A stretch of 59,014 nucleotides of DNA from an uncultured Clostridiaceae bacterium (lineage in GTDB: Bacteria; Bacillota; Clostridia; TANB77; CAG-508), in assembly GCA_946493085.1 (NCBI GenBank), contig CAMMAC010000007.1, positions 1 through 59,014 of the forward strand, written 5' to 3'. The stretch's first letter is position 1; every line of letters starts with the position of its first letter. Made by a program: the position numbers and the translations under genes. The notes beneath the pieces are model-generated. The model was given only the letters and a program-made list of their open reading frames with translations, did not search any database and was not told where the DNA came from. This document shows positions 24,986 to 33,057 of this stretch, piece by piece.

Positions 24986-25744
24986 ATGCAAAAAGTACTA
25001 ACTATGGAAACAAATAAATATGCTATTAAACTAGAAAACTTTGAAGGACCTTTAGACTTATTATGCTATTTAATAGAAAAAAACAAAATGAATATTTGTG
25101 ATATCAAAATTAGTGAAATTACAGACCAATATGTAGCTTATATAGAGGCAATGGAAAAAATGAACTTAGAAATCACTAGTGAATTTTTAGTAATGGCATC
25201 CACCTTAATTTATCTAAAATCAAAGAGTCTTCTTCCTACACAGGTAGAAGAAGAGGCAGAATTGACAGAGGAAGAGTTATTAAGAAGAATTATAGAGTAC
25301 AAAAAATATAAAGAAGCTGCTAAACTGTTAAAAGAACGCTATAATATTTATGCAAAACGCTATACAAAACTTCCAGAAGAAATAGAATTACCAAAGCAAG
25401 TGCTAGAAAGAAAAGATACCATAAATACCATTATAGAAAAATATAAAAATATTGTAGAAAAAAATACAATGAGACTAAACCAAAATGCAAAAAATATAGA
25501 AAAAATAGCTATTACAGATACATATACTGTAGCAAGTAAAGTAAAAGAAATATTTAGAGAGTTATTAAAAAAGCCAAAGTTTGTGTTTAACAAAATGTAT
25601 ACAGTTTCTAAATGTAATAAACAAGAAGTAGTAACAGCTTTTACAGGTTTATTGGAATTATCCAGAAGAAGCAAGGTTATTACAAAGCAGGAAGAATTAT
25701 TTGGAGATATTGTGGTAGAAAAAAATAAAAGGAAAATAGGTTAA
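24986..25744 (+). CDS. scpA: Segregation and condensation protein A
   Basis: The kleisin subunit of the SMC-ScpAB condensin complex, 252 aa. The family N-terminus KLENFEGPLDLLCYLIEKNKM (SMC neck-binding helices) and SEFLVMASTLIYLKSKSLLP are clear, and the C-terminal winged helix (about residues 180-245) contains VTAFTGLLELSRRSKV. It starts 12 bases after recX. scpB, its usual next gene, is not here; the DUF2953 gene follows instead, so scpB must be elsewhere in the genome. Confidence 0.93.
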   Translation: MQKVLTMETNKYAIKLENFEGPLDLLCYLIEKNKMNICDIKISEITDQYVAYIEAMEKMNLEITSEFLVMASTLIYLKSKSLLPTQVEEEAELTEEELLRRIIEYKKYKEAAKLLKERYNIYAKRYTKLPEEIELPKQVLERKDTINTIIEKYKNIVEKNTMRLNQNAKNIEKIAITDTYTVASKVKEIFRELLKKPKFVFNKMYTVSKCNKQEVVTAFTGLLELSRRSKVITKQEELFGDIVVEKNKRKIG

Positions 25745-25833
25745 ACAAGAAAAAGAATATCAATAAGTATAAAGAAGAAATAAATGGTAAAAATAAAAAA
25801 TAGAAATAGGTTTTTAAAGAAGGTGAAAAAACA

Positions 25834-26478
25834 ATGCTGTTTTTTATTTTAATACTGCTAGGAATATTTCTTCTTTTTTGTATTTTGGCTATGTTAATAC
25901 TACTAAGTAGCGTCTCCATAGAAGTGGAGCAATTTTATAAAGAAAATAATAAAGAATTGCAATTAAGAAAGCCAATTGTGTTTCGTATAAAATTATTAGA
26001 TAAAATTACTATTGTAAAATGGAAAATAACGAAAAGGAAAATAGATCAATTAGAAAAAGACAAAAAAATACCTCATATGGATTTAGAAACAATAGAAAGA
26101 GAACATATTTTTCAAAAGAAAAATAGAGATTTCATAAAAAATTTAAAAATATGTTTAGAAAGCCTAAGCTTAAAAATAGCCATTGGAACAGAAGATGCTG
26201 TACTTACTTCTTATACTGTAGCTTTGCTGGCTTCTGCTATTAGTATATTATTACCACATATTGTATGTATGAAAGACAAAAAGAAATGTTACTACACAGT
26301 CCTACCGAAATATGAAAATAAAAATGAATATCAAATTGAATTTAGTAGTATAATTCGCATAAAAATCGTACATATTATTTATAGTATATACATGCATAAG
26401 AAGCAAGTGAAAGGAGAGGAAAAAAATGAGCGAACATCCAATAGAAGGTTTAATGAATACAGCCATGAATTCCATTAA
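25834..26478 (+). CDS. ytfI: DUF2953 membrane-associated protein (YtfI-like)
   Basis: A 214-aa protein with one strong N-terminal membrane helix (residues 1-27), a basic middle region (KWKITKRKI...) and a C-terminal part with LSLKIAIGTEDAVLTSYTVALLAS, typical of DUF2953. In Bacillus, ytfI is directly upstream of ytfJ, as here. Its last 53 bases overlap the start of ytfJ in another frame, so the C-terminal 17 or so residues are probably not conserved. Function is unknown, presumably sporulation linked. Confidence 0.8.
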   Translation: MLFFILILLGIFLLFCILAMLILLSSVSIEVEQFYKENNKELQLRKPIVFRIKLLDKITIVKWKITKRKIDQLEKDKKIPHMDLETIEREHIFQKKNRDFIKNLKICLESLSLKIAIGTEDAVLTSYTVALLASAISILLPHIVCMKDKKKCYYTVLPKYENKNEYQIEFSSIIRIKIVHIIYSIYMHKKQVKGEEKNERTSNRRFNEYSHEFH

Positions 26479-27070
26479 AGAGATGGTAGATGTTAATACC
26501 ATTATAGGGGAGCCTATAGAAACCTCTAATAATATTATTATTCTACCCATTTCTAAAGTAGGATTTGGCTTTGCCGCAGGTGGTAGCGAATTCAAAGGAG
26601 AAACCATTAATGAGTACACAAAAAAAGATAAAGATGAGGCAATACAATATAAATTGCCATTTGGCGGAGGAAGTGGAGCAGGCGTTAGTATTTCGCCAGT
26701 TGCCTTTTTAGTAGTACAAGGAGGTAGCGTAAAATTATTACCTGTTAACCATAGTTCTGCAGTAGACAAGCTTTTAGATTATGTACCAGATTTAGTAGAA
26801 AAAACCAATAATCTCATTAATAGGGAAATGACAAATAGAAAAGAGGAAAAGAAACAAGAAGAGCAAAGAAAAAAACAACAAGAAAAACAAGAGAAGCAAG
26901 AAAAACAAGAAACAGGAGAGAATTATTATACACAACCAGCTGTAGACAACAGTACTATTATTGTACCTAATACAACGAAATTACGTCCTAAAAGAGGAAA
27001 AATAGCAAAATATGAATATGAGTATGATGAAACAACTCCAGAAGATATTATAGAAGATTATGATGATTAA
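26426..27070 (+). CDS. ytfJ: Spore protein YtfJ (GerW family)
   Basis: A 214-aa protein. The conserved GerW core fills residues 1-125: HPIEGLMNTAMNSIKEMVDVN, PISKVGFGFAAGGSEF and the glycine-rich FGGGSGAGVSISPVAFLVV. In Bacillus it is needed for normal germination and is made in the forespore. The tail (about 128-214) is unusually long and charged, rich in Lys, Glu and Gln, and ends in an acidic stretch; most homologues stop near residue 150. It overlaps ytfI by 53 bases, so translation is probably coupled, with AAAGGAGAGG before the ATG. Confidence 0.92.
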   Translation: MSEHPIEGLMNTAMNSIKEMVDVNTIIGEPIETSNNIIILPISKVGFGFAAGGSEFKGETINEYTKKDKDEAIQYKLPFGGGSGAGVSISPVAFLVVQGGSVKLLPVNHSSAVDKLLDYVPDLVEKTNNLINREMTNRKEEKKQEEQRKKQQEKQEKQEKQETGENYYTQPAVDNSTIIVPNTTKLRPKRGKIAKYEYEYDETTPEDIIEDYDD

Positions 27071-27078
27071 AAATATAA

Positions 27079-27109
27079 AAGAATGCCTATTGGTCATTCT
27101 TCTTTTTTT
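27079..27109 (+). terminator. Terminator after ytfJ
   Basis: AAGAATGCC and GGTCATTCTT form a stem around TATT, followed by CTTTTTTTC. It overlaps the 3' end of the convergent HxlR gene. Confidence 0.75.
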
Positions 27110-27419
27110 CTCTATAACAATTTCCCCATTCTACCATAGAATCGAGAATAGGTTTTAAACTCCATCCAGTTTCTGTTAAAGAATATTCTACTCTAGGAGG
27201 CACTTCTGCATATACTTTTCTACTAATAAGTCCGGAATTTTCCATTTGTCTTAAATTTTCTGTTAATACCTTTTGTGTAATTCCTGTAACAGATTTTTTT
27301 AATTCTCCAAATCTTTTTGTACCAGTAAGTAAATCTCGAATAATTAGAATTTTCCATTTTTCTCCAATCAATCCCATTGTTATTTCAACAGGACAAGCAG
27401 GTAAATCTTTTTCTATCAT
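27087..27419 (-). CDS. HxlR-family winged-helix regulator (YodB-like)
   Basis: A 110-aa DNA-binding protein. The family pattern is ACPVEITMGLIGEKWKILII near the N-terminus, RFGELKKSVTGITQKVLTENL as the recognition helix and VEYSLTETGWSLKPILD in the wing. The cysteine in LPACPVE matches the redox-sensing cysteine of YodB and related quinone or aldehyde sensors. I start it at ATG 27419, where GGAG lies 8 bases upstream; an earlier ATG at 27515 would add an implausible hydrophobic stretch with no ribosome-binding site. It is divergent from the next gene and probably controls it. Confidence 0.88.
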   Translation of the reverse strand: MIEKDLPACPVEITMGLIGEKWKILIIRDLLTGTKRFGELKKSVTGITQKVLTENLRQMENSGLISRKVYAEVPPRVEYSLTETGWSLKPILDSMVEWGNCYREKKKNDQ

Positions 27420-27684
27420 TAGACCATCTCCTATCCTATAAAGCAGTATAGCAAAAAATAGAAAAAAAGTAAATATAAAAAATTTTTGAGGGCTAACTTT
27501 AAGAAAAATACACAAAAGTTACTTTTAAGAAACTAAGCCACAAAAAAGTGCCTACTTTACAAAAAAGAAATACCTTCTTAAAATAAGGATAGAAATGGAA
27601 AGAAAAAGAGTAGCTACTTTATCATTCCAAATAAAAATAGGAGGTACAACCCAAGGTTGTACATTTAGGAAGGATTGAATAAAA
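27420..27684. promoter_or_regulatory. Divergent regulatory region between HxlR gene and MBL-like gene
   Basis: No gene is seen here. Four short similar blocks occur, CTAACTTTA, GTTACTTTTA, CCTACTTTA and GCTACTTTA, between about 27492 and 27632, plausible regulator half-sites. Just before the MBL-like gene, GTACAACC (27644-27651) and GGTTGTAC (27655-27662) form a perfect 8-bp hairpin between a GGAGG (27640-27644) and the actual AGGAAGGA ribosome-binding site. Confidence 0.5.
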
Positions 27685-28485
27685 ATGAAAGTAGAAAAAG
27701 TGAGTTTAAAAAAAGGATTTATGGAAATTTATGATTTTGGAAGCATCAAGTTACATGCTTATCAAACAAATGACCTTATGAATGATGAATGCTATTTATT
27801 AGAAAATGATAAAAATGTTTTAATTGTAGAATTTCCAGCATTTTATGATAATTTAGAAGAATTTGAAAGTTATGTAGAAAACTTAAATAAAAATATAGTG
27901 GGAAAAGTATTTTCAGACCATCCAAATGGTGGAACCATTTTAAAAGACGTAAAAGGATATGCTTCAGAAGGGACCATAAAATCTATGAAAGAGGGCACTA
28001 TCCATCATCTTGTAACAGGATTTGAAACATCTTTTGGAGGGGCTTTTGCAAAAGAATATCATACCATCACAGATGTTTTAAAAGATAAGCAAGTAAATAT
28101 TGGTGGTTTTGAGCTAAACATTACCTATCATGATGAGAATATAGAAATAGAATTTCCACAAATCAATTGTGTGTACACACATATGCTAGGACATGATTGC
28201 CATTCTATTATTGCTGGTGAGGTATATGCAGATGGAATGATACAGCAATTAAAAGATTATCAAGAAAAGGAATATGTACTTATATTATCTAGTCACCATA
28301 CACCAGAGAACCTAGCAGATGTAGAAGAAAAGATAGAGTATTTAGAAACCATAAAAGCTATTGCAAAAAATAGTACATCAAAGGAAGAATTTGAAAATGA
28401 AGTAAAGAAAACTTATCCAGCTTACGGAGGATTAAACTATTTAGAGATGACAGCAGGCTATTTCTTCCCAGAAAGTAGAGATTAA
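27685..28485 (+). CDS. Degenerate metallo-beta-lactamase-fold protein
   Basis: A 266-aa protein that reads like an MBL-fold hydrolase: NDECYLLENDKNVLIVEFPAF at the start, then KVFSDHPNGG where active enzymes have HxHxDH, then THMLGHDCHSII and LILSSHHTPEN. The metal-binding motif keeps only part of its histidines, so it may bind a different metal set or be non-catalytic. Divergence from an HxlR-type redox sensor suggests induction by electrophiles or thiol stress. The fold call is by pattern and moderately sure. Confidence 0.6.
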   Translation: MKVEKVSLKKGFMEIYDFGSIKLHAYQTNDLMNDECYLLENDKNVLIVEFPAFYDNLEEFESYVENLNKNIVGKVFSDHPNGGTILKDVKGYASEGTIKSMKEGTIHHLVTGFETSFGGAFAKEYHTITDVLKDKQVNIGGFELNITYHDENIEIEFPQINCVYTHMLGHDCHSIIAGEVYADGMIQQLKDYQEKEYVLILSSHHTPENLADVEEKIEYLETIKAIAKNSTSKEEFENEVKKTYPAYGGLNYLEMTAGYFFPESRD

Positions 28486-28519
28486 TCATACATAATAAAA
28501 AATATTCATTTTAAAAACG

Positions 28520-28553
28520 AAGCACTATCTTGATAAGAAAAGAGGTGCTTTTT
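28520..28553 (+). terminator. Probable terminator
   Basis: AAGCAC (28520-28525) pairs with GTGCTT (28545-28550) around an inner TCTT/AAGA pairing, followed by TTTTT. It separates the MBL-like gene from the macrodomain operon. Confidence 0.5.
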
Positions 28554-28571
28554 ATCCTAAGGAGGTATATT

Positions 28572-29384
28572 TTGGAAAAACTAGATTATTTAATTCATTA
28601 TTTATTAACAGAAAATAAGGAGATAACGATAAATGAAAATCTCATTAATCAAGAAGATAAAAAGAGATTATATAGAAGCTTATGCAACATTAGAAATCCA
28701 AAACCCATAGAGGAAGAATATATCCAAATAGAAAAGGAATATTTACAAGAAGAACTACAAAAAAAGAAAATAACAAAAATAGAAAACATAAAAACAGTAC
28801 AGGATATTTTTCCCAATACTAGTTTAAAACATAAAGATAAAATTTGTTTATGGCAAGGAGATATTACAGAATTAGAAATCGATGCTATTGTAAATGCAGG
28901 TAATTCGCAAGGATTAGGGTGTTTTATACCTTGCCATAAATGCATAGACAATCAAATTCAAACCTATGCAGGAGTTGCTCTAAGATTAGAATGTAATGAA
29001 ATTATGAGAGAAAAAAATTATTTTCTTCCTACAGGAGAGGTTTTTATCACAAAAGGGTATAACTTACCAGCTAGGTTTGTTATTCATACGGTTGGACCTA
29101 TCATACAAGATAGGGTAACCCAAAAGCAAGAAGAACAATTGGCAAACTGTTATATTCATGTACTAGAATTAGCAAGAAAAAAGGGAATCAAAACCATAGC
29201 TTTCCCTTGTATATCAACAGGAGAATTTAGATTTCCTAAAGATAAGGCGTGTTTACTTGCTATAGGAGCAGTAGAAAATTACTTAGAACAGCAGAAAAAT
29301 TCTTTTGAAAAAATAGTTTTTAATGTTTATGGAGGAGAAGATTATAAAATATACGAGAAAAATATACAAAATTGGGAGGGATAG
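28572..29384 (+). CDS. Zinc-dependent macrodomain protein (ADP-ribose hydrolase, SirTM-associated)
   Basis: A 270-aa protein starting at TTG 28572, six bases after AAGGAGG; a longer in-frame TTG at 28530 lies in the upstream terminator. The N-terminal 85 residues are helical. The macrodomain begins at LWQGDITELEIDAIVNAGNS and contains GCFIPCHKCIDNQIQTYAG, the Cys/His zinc site that marks the Zn-macro class, then PTGEVFITKGYNLPARFVIHTVGP and FPCISTGEFRFP. Such enzymes remove ADP-ribose from protein and are encoded with SirTM sirtuins, as here (gap of 9 bases). Confidence 0.9.
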   Translation: MEKLDYLIHYLLTENKEITINENLINQEDKKRLYRSLCNIRNPKPIEEEYIQIEKEYLQEELQKKKITKIENIKTVQDIFPNTSLKHKDKICLWQGDITELEIDAIVNAGNSQGLGCFIPCHKCIDNQIQTYAGVALRLECNEIMREKNYFLPTGEVFITKGYNLPARFVIHTVGPIIQDRVTQKQEEQLANCYIHVLELARKKGIKTIAFPCISTGEFRFPKDKACLLAIGAVENYLEQQKNSFEKIVFNVYGGEDYKIYEKNIQNWEG

Positions 29385-29393
29385 TAAGAAAAT

Positions 29394-30236
29394 ATGGAAG
29401 ATTATGCGATTAGACTAGAAAACGCAAAAGAAGTGCTTCAAAATGCAGAGGCAATTTTAATAGGAGCAGGAGCAGGTTTGTCAACAGCAGCAGGATTAGA
29501 ATATAGTGGAGAAGCTTTTCAAAGAAATTATCCAGAATTTATCCAAAAATATCATTTTACAGATTTATATACAGCCAGTTTCTATAATTTCCCTACGCAG
29601 GAAGAAAAATGGGCTTTTTGGGCGAGATTAATTCAACAAAATAGATTTAATGAAAAACCTCTAGAACTATATCAAAAGTTATATTATTTGGTAAAAACAA
29701 AAGAATACTTTGTGATTACAACAAATGTAGACGGACAATTTGAAAAAGCAGGTTTTCCTTCGGAAAAATTATTTTTAGTGCAAGGAGATTATAGCCTTTT
29801 GCAATGTGAAGAAGGATGCCATAACAAAACCTATTATAATGAAAATTTAGTAAAAAGATGGCTAAAAGAAACAAAAGATGGTAGAATACCAACAGAATTA
29901 GTACCAAAATGTCCTGTCTGCGGAAAAAATATGGATATGAATTTGAGAAAAGATGCTAATTTTGTGCAAGATGAGCATTGGTATAAACAGGCAGAGAAAT
30001 ATGAAGCATTTTTGCAAAAATATCAAGGAAAAAATTTGGTATTATTAGAAATTGGTGTTGGATTTAATACACCATCGATTATTAGATTTCCATTTGAAAA
30101 TATGGTATATCATAATGGAAAAACGATTTTAATTAGAATAAATAAAGATTATCCGTTTGTAAGTGAAGAGATTAGAAACAAGGCCATATCATTTCAGGAA
30201 GATGTAAGTAGCATGATAGAGGATTTAAGTTTGTAA
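29394..30236 (+). CDS. SirTM-class sirtuin (protein ADP-ribosyltransferase-like)
   Basis: A 280-aa NAD-dependent sirtuin of the microbial M class. Seen are ILIGAGAGLSTAAGLEY (NAD loop, near residue 20), ITTNVDGQFEKAG, and a zinc site with C...C in LQCEEGCHN and KCPVCGKNM. In the catalytic loop the usual deacetylase HG is replaced by LVQGDYS, with a glutamine, a hallmark of SirTM proteins that transfer ADP-ribose rather than deacetylate. Known SirTM partners GcvH-L and LplA2 are absent here; a DUF1848 gene follows instead. Confidence 0.88.
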   Translation: MEDYAIRLENAKEVLQNAEAILIGAGAGLSTAAGLEYSGEAFQRNYPEFIQKYHFTDLYTASFYNFPTQEEKWAFWARLIQQNRFNEKPLELYQKLYYLVKTKEYFVITTNVDGQFEKAGFPSEKLFLVQGDYSLLQCEEGCHNKTYYNENLVKRWLKETKDGRIPTELVPKCPVCGKNMDMNLRKDANFVQDEHWYKQAEKYEAFLQKYQGKNLVLLEIGVGFNTPSIIRFPFENMVYHNGKTILIRINKDYPFVSEEIRNKAISFQEDVSSMIEDLSL

Positions 30237-30256
30237 AAGAAAAGGAAAGAAGAAAA

Positions 30257-31192
30257 ATGATTATCAATACAGGATGTAGAACCGATATACCTGCATTTTA
30301 TGCAGAATGGTTCATCAATAGAATAAAAGAAGGGTACGTATTAGTAAGAAATCCCTATAATCCATCACAAGTAACCAAATATTCTTTGAAGCCAGAAGTA
30401 GTAGATTGTTTGGCTTTTTGTACCAAGAATCCAGAACCAATATTACCCTATAGGAAAGTATTGCAACCGTATCAACAATATTGGTTTGTTACCATTACAC
30501 CTTATGGAAAAGAGATAGAACCAAATGTACCAGACAAAGAAAAAGTAATAGAAAGCTTTCAAAAGTTATCACAAGAGGTTGGCATAGATTCTATAGGGTG
30601 GCGATATGATCCTATTTTTATAGGGATGGGTTTTTCTGTAAAAAGGCATATAGAAGCATTTCAAAAAATGGCAAAAGTTTTAAAAGGATATACAAAAAAC
30701 TGCACCATTAGTTTTTTAGATTTATATGAAAAAGTGAAAAGAAATGCACCTAATATATATCCTCCTTCTCGAGAAGAAACCATAGAATTGGCAAAGGCTT
30801 TTAGTCAAATAGGAAAAGAAAATGGAATGACAATACATGCTTGTTGTGAGAAAACATATCTTGAAGAATATGGAATAGATTGCAAAGGCTGTATGACACA
30901 GGAAATAGTAGAAAAAGCAATAGGGGAAAAACTAAATCCTCCTAAAAAGAAAAATATAAGAGAAAGTTGCAATTGCTTGATGGGAAATGATATAGGCGCT
31001 TATGATACTTGTGGACATCTATGCAAATATTGTTATGCTAACACGAATAGTAGACTGGTAAAAGAAAATAGAAAAAGACATAACCCCCTATCTCCGTTTT
31101 TGCTTGGAGAAAAGGAAGAGGGAGATAAGATTACAGAAGCCAAACAAGAAAGTTGGAAAGTGCAGAATAAACAGATTAGCTTCTTTGAATGA
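30257..31192 (+). CDS. DUF1848 protein with C-terminal Fe-S cysteine cluster
   Basis: A 311-aa protein of unknown function. Family marks are the N-terminus MIINTGCRTDIPAFYAEWF, GWRYDPIFIG and TIHACCEKTYL, and a C-terminal cluster CGHLCKYCYAN resembling a radical SAM-type CxxxCxxC, although the rest of the protein lacks the usual barrel motifs. About nine cysteines suggest one or more Fe-S clusters. It forms an operon with the macrodomain and SirTM genes (gap 20 bases), so a role in the same ADP-ribosylation or NAD-linked stress pathway is likely but inferred. Confidence 0.85.
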   Translation: MIINTGCRTDIPAFYAEWFINRIKEGYVLVRNPYNPSQVTKYSLKPEVVDCLAFCTKNPEPILPYRKVLQPYQQYWFVTITPYGKEIEPNVPDKEKVIESFQKLSQEVGIDSIGWRYDPIFIGMGFSVKRHIEAFQKMAKVLKGYTKNCTISFLDLYEKVKRNAPNIYPPSREETIELAKAFSQIGKENGMTIHACCEKTYLEEYGIDCKGCMTQEIVEKAIGEKLNPPKKKNIRESCNCLMGNDIGAYDTCGHLCKYCYANTNSRLVKENRKRHNPLSPFLLGEKEEGDKITEAKQESWKVQNKQISFFE

Positions 31193-31274
31193 AGAAAAAA
31201 ATTGAATAAAAGATTGTATAATACATAAAATAATGATAAAATTATGATAGCATAACAATAAGGAGGTAAGAAAT

Positions 31275-31547
31275 ATGATTCATATAAGACCAGTTTCTGA
31301 TTTAAGAAATAAATATCCAGAAATAGAAGATTTAGTTTTAAAAGAAGATGAACCAGTTTATTTGACTAAAAATGGATATGGCTCGATGGTAGTAATGAGT
31401 TTAGAAAAATATTCTGAGTTAATGAATGAGGCAGAATATAATGAGTATATTGAAAATGCGTTAGATGAAGCCGATAGAGAAGCAGAAAATCCAAATACGA
31501 AATATTATACACATGAAGAAGTTTTTCGAAAAGTATATGTCCACTAG
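31275..31547 (+). CDS. Type II antitoxin, Phd/YefM (RelB-like) family
   Basis: A 90-aa protein whose N-terminus MIHIRPVSDLRNKYPEIEDLV followed by PVYLTKNGYGSMVVMSLEKY is the Phd/YefM DNA-binding fold. The C-terminal acidic part (EYIENALDEADREAENPN) would bind a toxin. It has an AAGGAGG site 7 bases upstream and a TATAAT at 31217-31222. The partner toxin gene downstream is truncated, so this is now an orphan antitoxin. Confidence 0.88.
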   Translation: MIHIRPVSDLRNKYPEIEDLVLKEDEPVYLTKNGYGSMVVMSLEKYSELMNEAEYNEYIENALDEADREAENPNTKYYTHEEVFRKVYVH

Positions 31548-31674
31548 AAACAGGAAAAATACATATTATAGAATATATGTAAAAAATTATATTATATTTT
31601 ATATAGTAAGAGATGATGTTATGGAGATACGAAGGATGTTATATAGTAAAAGAAATTTTAATCATTTTATTTAA
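31537..31674 (+). pseudogene. C-terminal remnant of a ParE/RelE-type toxin
   Basis: The frame overlapping the antitoxin's end encodes YYRIYVKNYIIFYIVRDDVM followed by EIRRMLYSKRNFNHFI, which matches the last 35 or so residues of ParE/RelE toxins (R-x-G-x-Y-R-x-x-Y ... V-x-I-x-R-V-x-H-x-R-x). The first half of the toxin, about 50 residues, is missing. An in-frame ATG at 31537 exists but the product could not form the RNase fold. Confidence 0.75.
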
Positions 31675-31685
31675 AGAATATGAAA

Positions 31686-31722
31686 AACCTTTCCCACAAA
31701 AGGAAAGGCCTTTTATTTTTAT
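31686..31722. terminator. Bidirectional terminator
   Basis: ACCTTTCC and GGAAAGG form a stem with a short A-rich loop, followed on the plus strand by CCTTTTATTTTT and on the minus strand by GTTTTT. It serves the toxin remnant and the convergent dacF gene. Confidence 0.7.
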
Positions 31723-32975
31723 CTAAGTACACGGAACCAAGAGAAGAAAAGAGATTCTAACATAGAAGTAGGTTCCATTTTTTTAACTTCTTCTAAAGCA
31801 ACAATATCGCTTTGGCAAAGCACTTCGCCATTTAGTTCAAATCGTATTTCTCCTATTTTTTGTCCTTTGCTAACAGGAGCGCTTACTACATCAGGTAAAG
31901 AGATAACTTGTGTTACTTCTTGACTATTCGTTTTTTCTAATAGATAGCCAGCATCATTAGTGAATCCAACAGGAACATGAGAAGTTACACCCTTTTCTAC
32001 TTCCAAAGTATTTAATACATCTCCAGCTTTGGCAAATTGTTCATAAGTATAATGATTAAATCCATAATCTAATAATTTTTCAGCTTCAGAAAAACGTACT
32101 TGCGTGCTAGGAGCTTTCATAATAACAGCAATAAGAGATAAATCATTTCTAGTAGCACTTGCCGATAAATTATATAGAGCAAGACCAGTAGAGCCTGTTT
32201 TTAAGCCTGTGGCACCTTGATAATTGCGAATTAATTTGTTCGTATTAGTTAATTGAGATTTACCATCTCTTAAGGTATCCATCCAAATAGTGGTATATTG
32301 GGTAATAGTTGGATGGTGTATTAAAAGTTCTCTGGACATTAAAGCAATATCATAACTAGAAGTAAGGTGACCGTCTTCATCCAGGCCGTGGCAATTTTTA
32401 AAACAAGTATCTTTCATACCTAAAGCGTTTGCTTTTTCATTCATTTTTTCTACAAATGCTTCCTCAGAACCTTCTAAGTACTCTGCCATTGCTACAACAC
32501 AGTCATTAGCAGAAGCAATGGTAATGGCTTTTAACATTTCATTTACCGTAAGCGTTTCTCTTACATCTAACCAAATTTGTGAGCCACCCATGCTAGCAGC
32601 ATTTTCGCTGCAAGGAATAGGGGTATCTAAAGTAATTTTTCCGCTATCTAAAGCTTCCATAATAAGGAGAATACTCATAATTTTGGTAACAGAAGCGGGA
32701 CGAAGCTGTTCATGGGAGTTGTGTTCATATAATATTTTTCCAGTATTTTGTTCTATTAAAATGGCAGAAGCAGATTCTAACCCTAAATCTACTACTGGAG
32801 CAGACACAGTATTTGTATTTTGCACATTTTCTGATGTATTATTTGTCTGCGTATTGGAAATACTATTAGATAAATTCGACCACACATATATTGTATCGGA
32901 ACTATAAACGATAGTAGATACCACACATAAAGACAAGCTTAAAACTACTACAAAGAAAAGCATAGATTTTCGCAT
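31719..32975 (-). CDS. dacF: D-alanyl-D-alanine carboxypeptidase (DacF/PBP5 type)
   Basis: A 418-aa exported penicillin-binding protein that trims the terminal D-Ala of peptidoglycan stem peptides. A signal sequence covers residues 1-25. Active-site motifs are PASVTKIMSI (SxxK near residue 92), SAND (SxN near 151) and LKTGSTG (KTG near 255). The C-terminal domain (about 310-400) is the beta-rich PBP5 domain with an amphipathic membrane tail (MLESLFFSWFRVL). In spore formers such enzymes often act in sporulation. It is downstream of the broken vanW-like gene on the same strand. Confidence 0.93.
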   Translation of the reverse strand: MRKSMLFFVVVLSLSLCVVSTIVYSSDTIYVWSNLSNSISNTQTNNTSENVQNTNTVSAPVVDLGLESASAILIEQNTGKILYEHNSHEQLRPASVTKIMSILLIMEALDSGKITLDTPIPCSENAASMGGSQIWLDVRETLTVNEMLKAITIASANDCVVAMAEYLEGSEEAFVEKMNEKANALGMKDTCFKNCHGLDEDGHLTSSYDIALMSRELLIHHPTITQYTTIWMDTLRDGKSQLTNTNKLIRNYQGATGLKTGSTGLALYNLSASATRNDLSLIAVIMKAPSTQVRFSEAEKLLDYGFNHYTYEQFAKAGDVLNTLEVEKGVTSHVPVGFTNDAGYLLEKTNSQEVTQVISLPDVVSAPVSKGQKIGEIRFELNGEVLCQSDIVALEEVKKMEPTSMLESLFFSWFRVLR

Positions 32976-33057
32976 ATAGATAAAACCTCCTAAAAGTAAA
33001 ATCTGTAGTATATCTTATGCAAGAATAGAAGGTTTATGCTTATTTTAGAGTAAGGTA

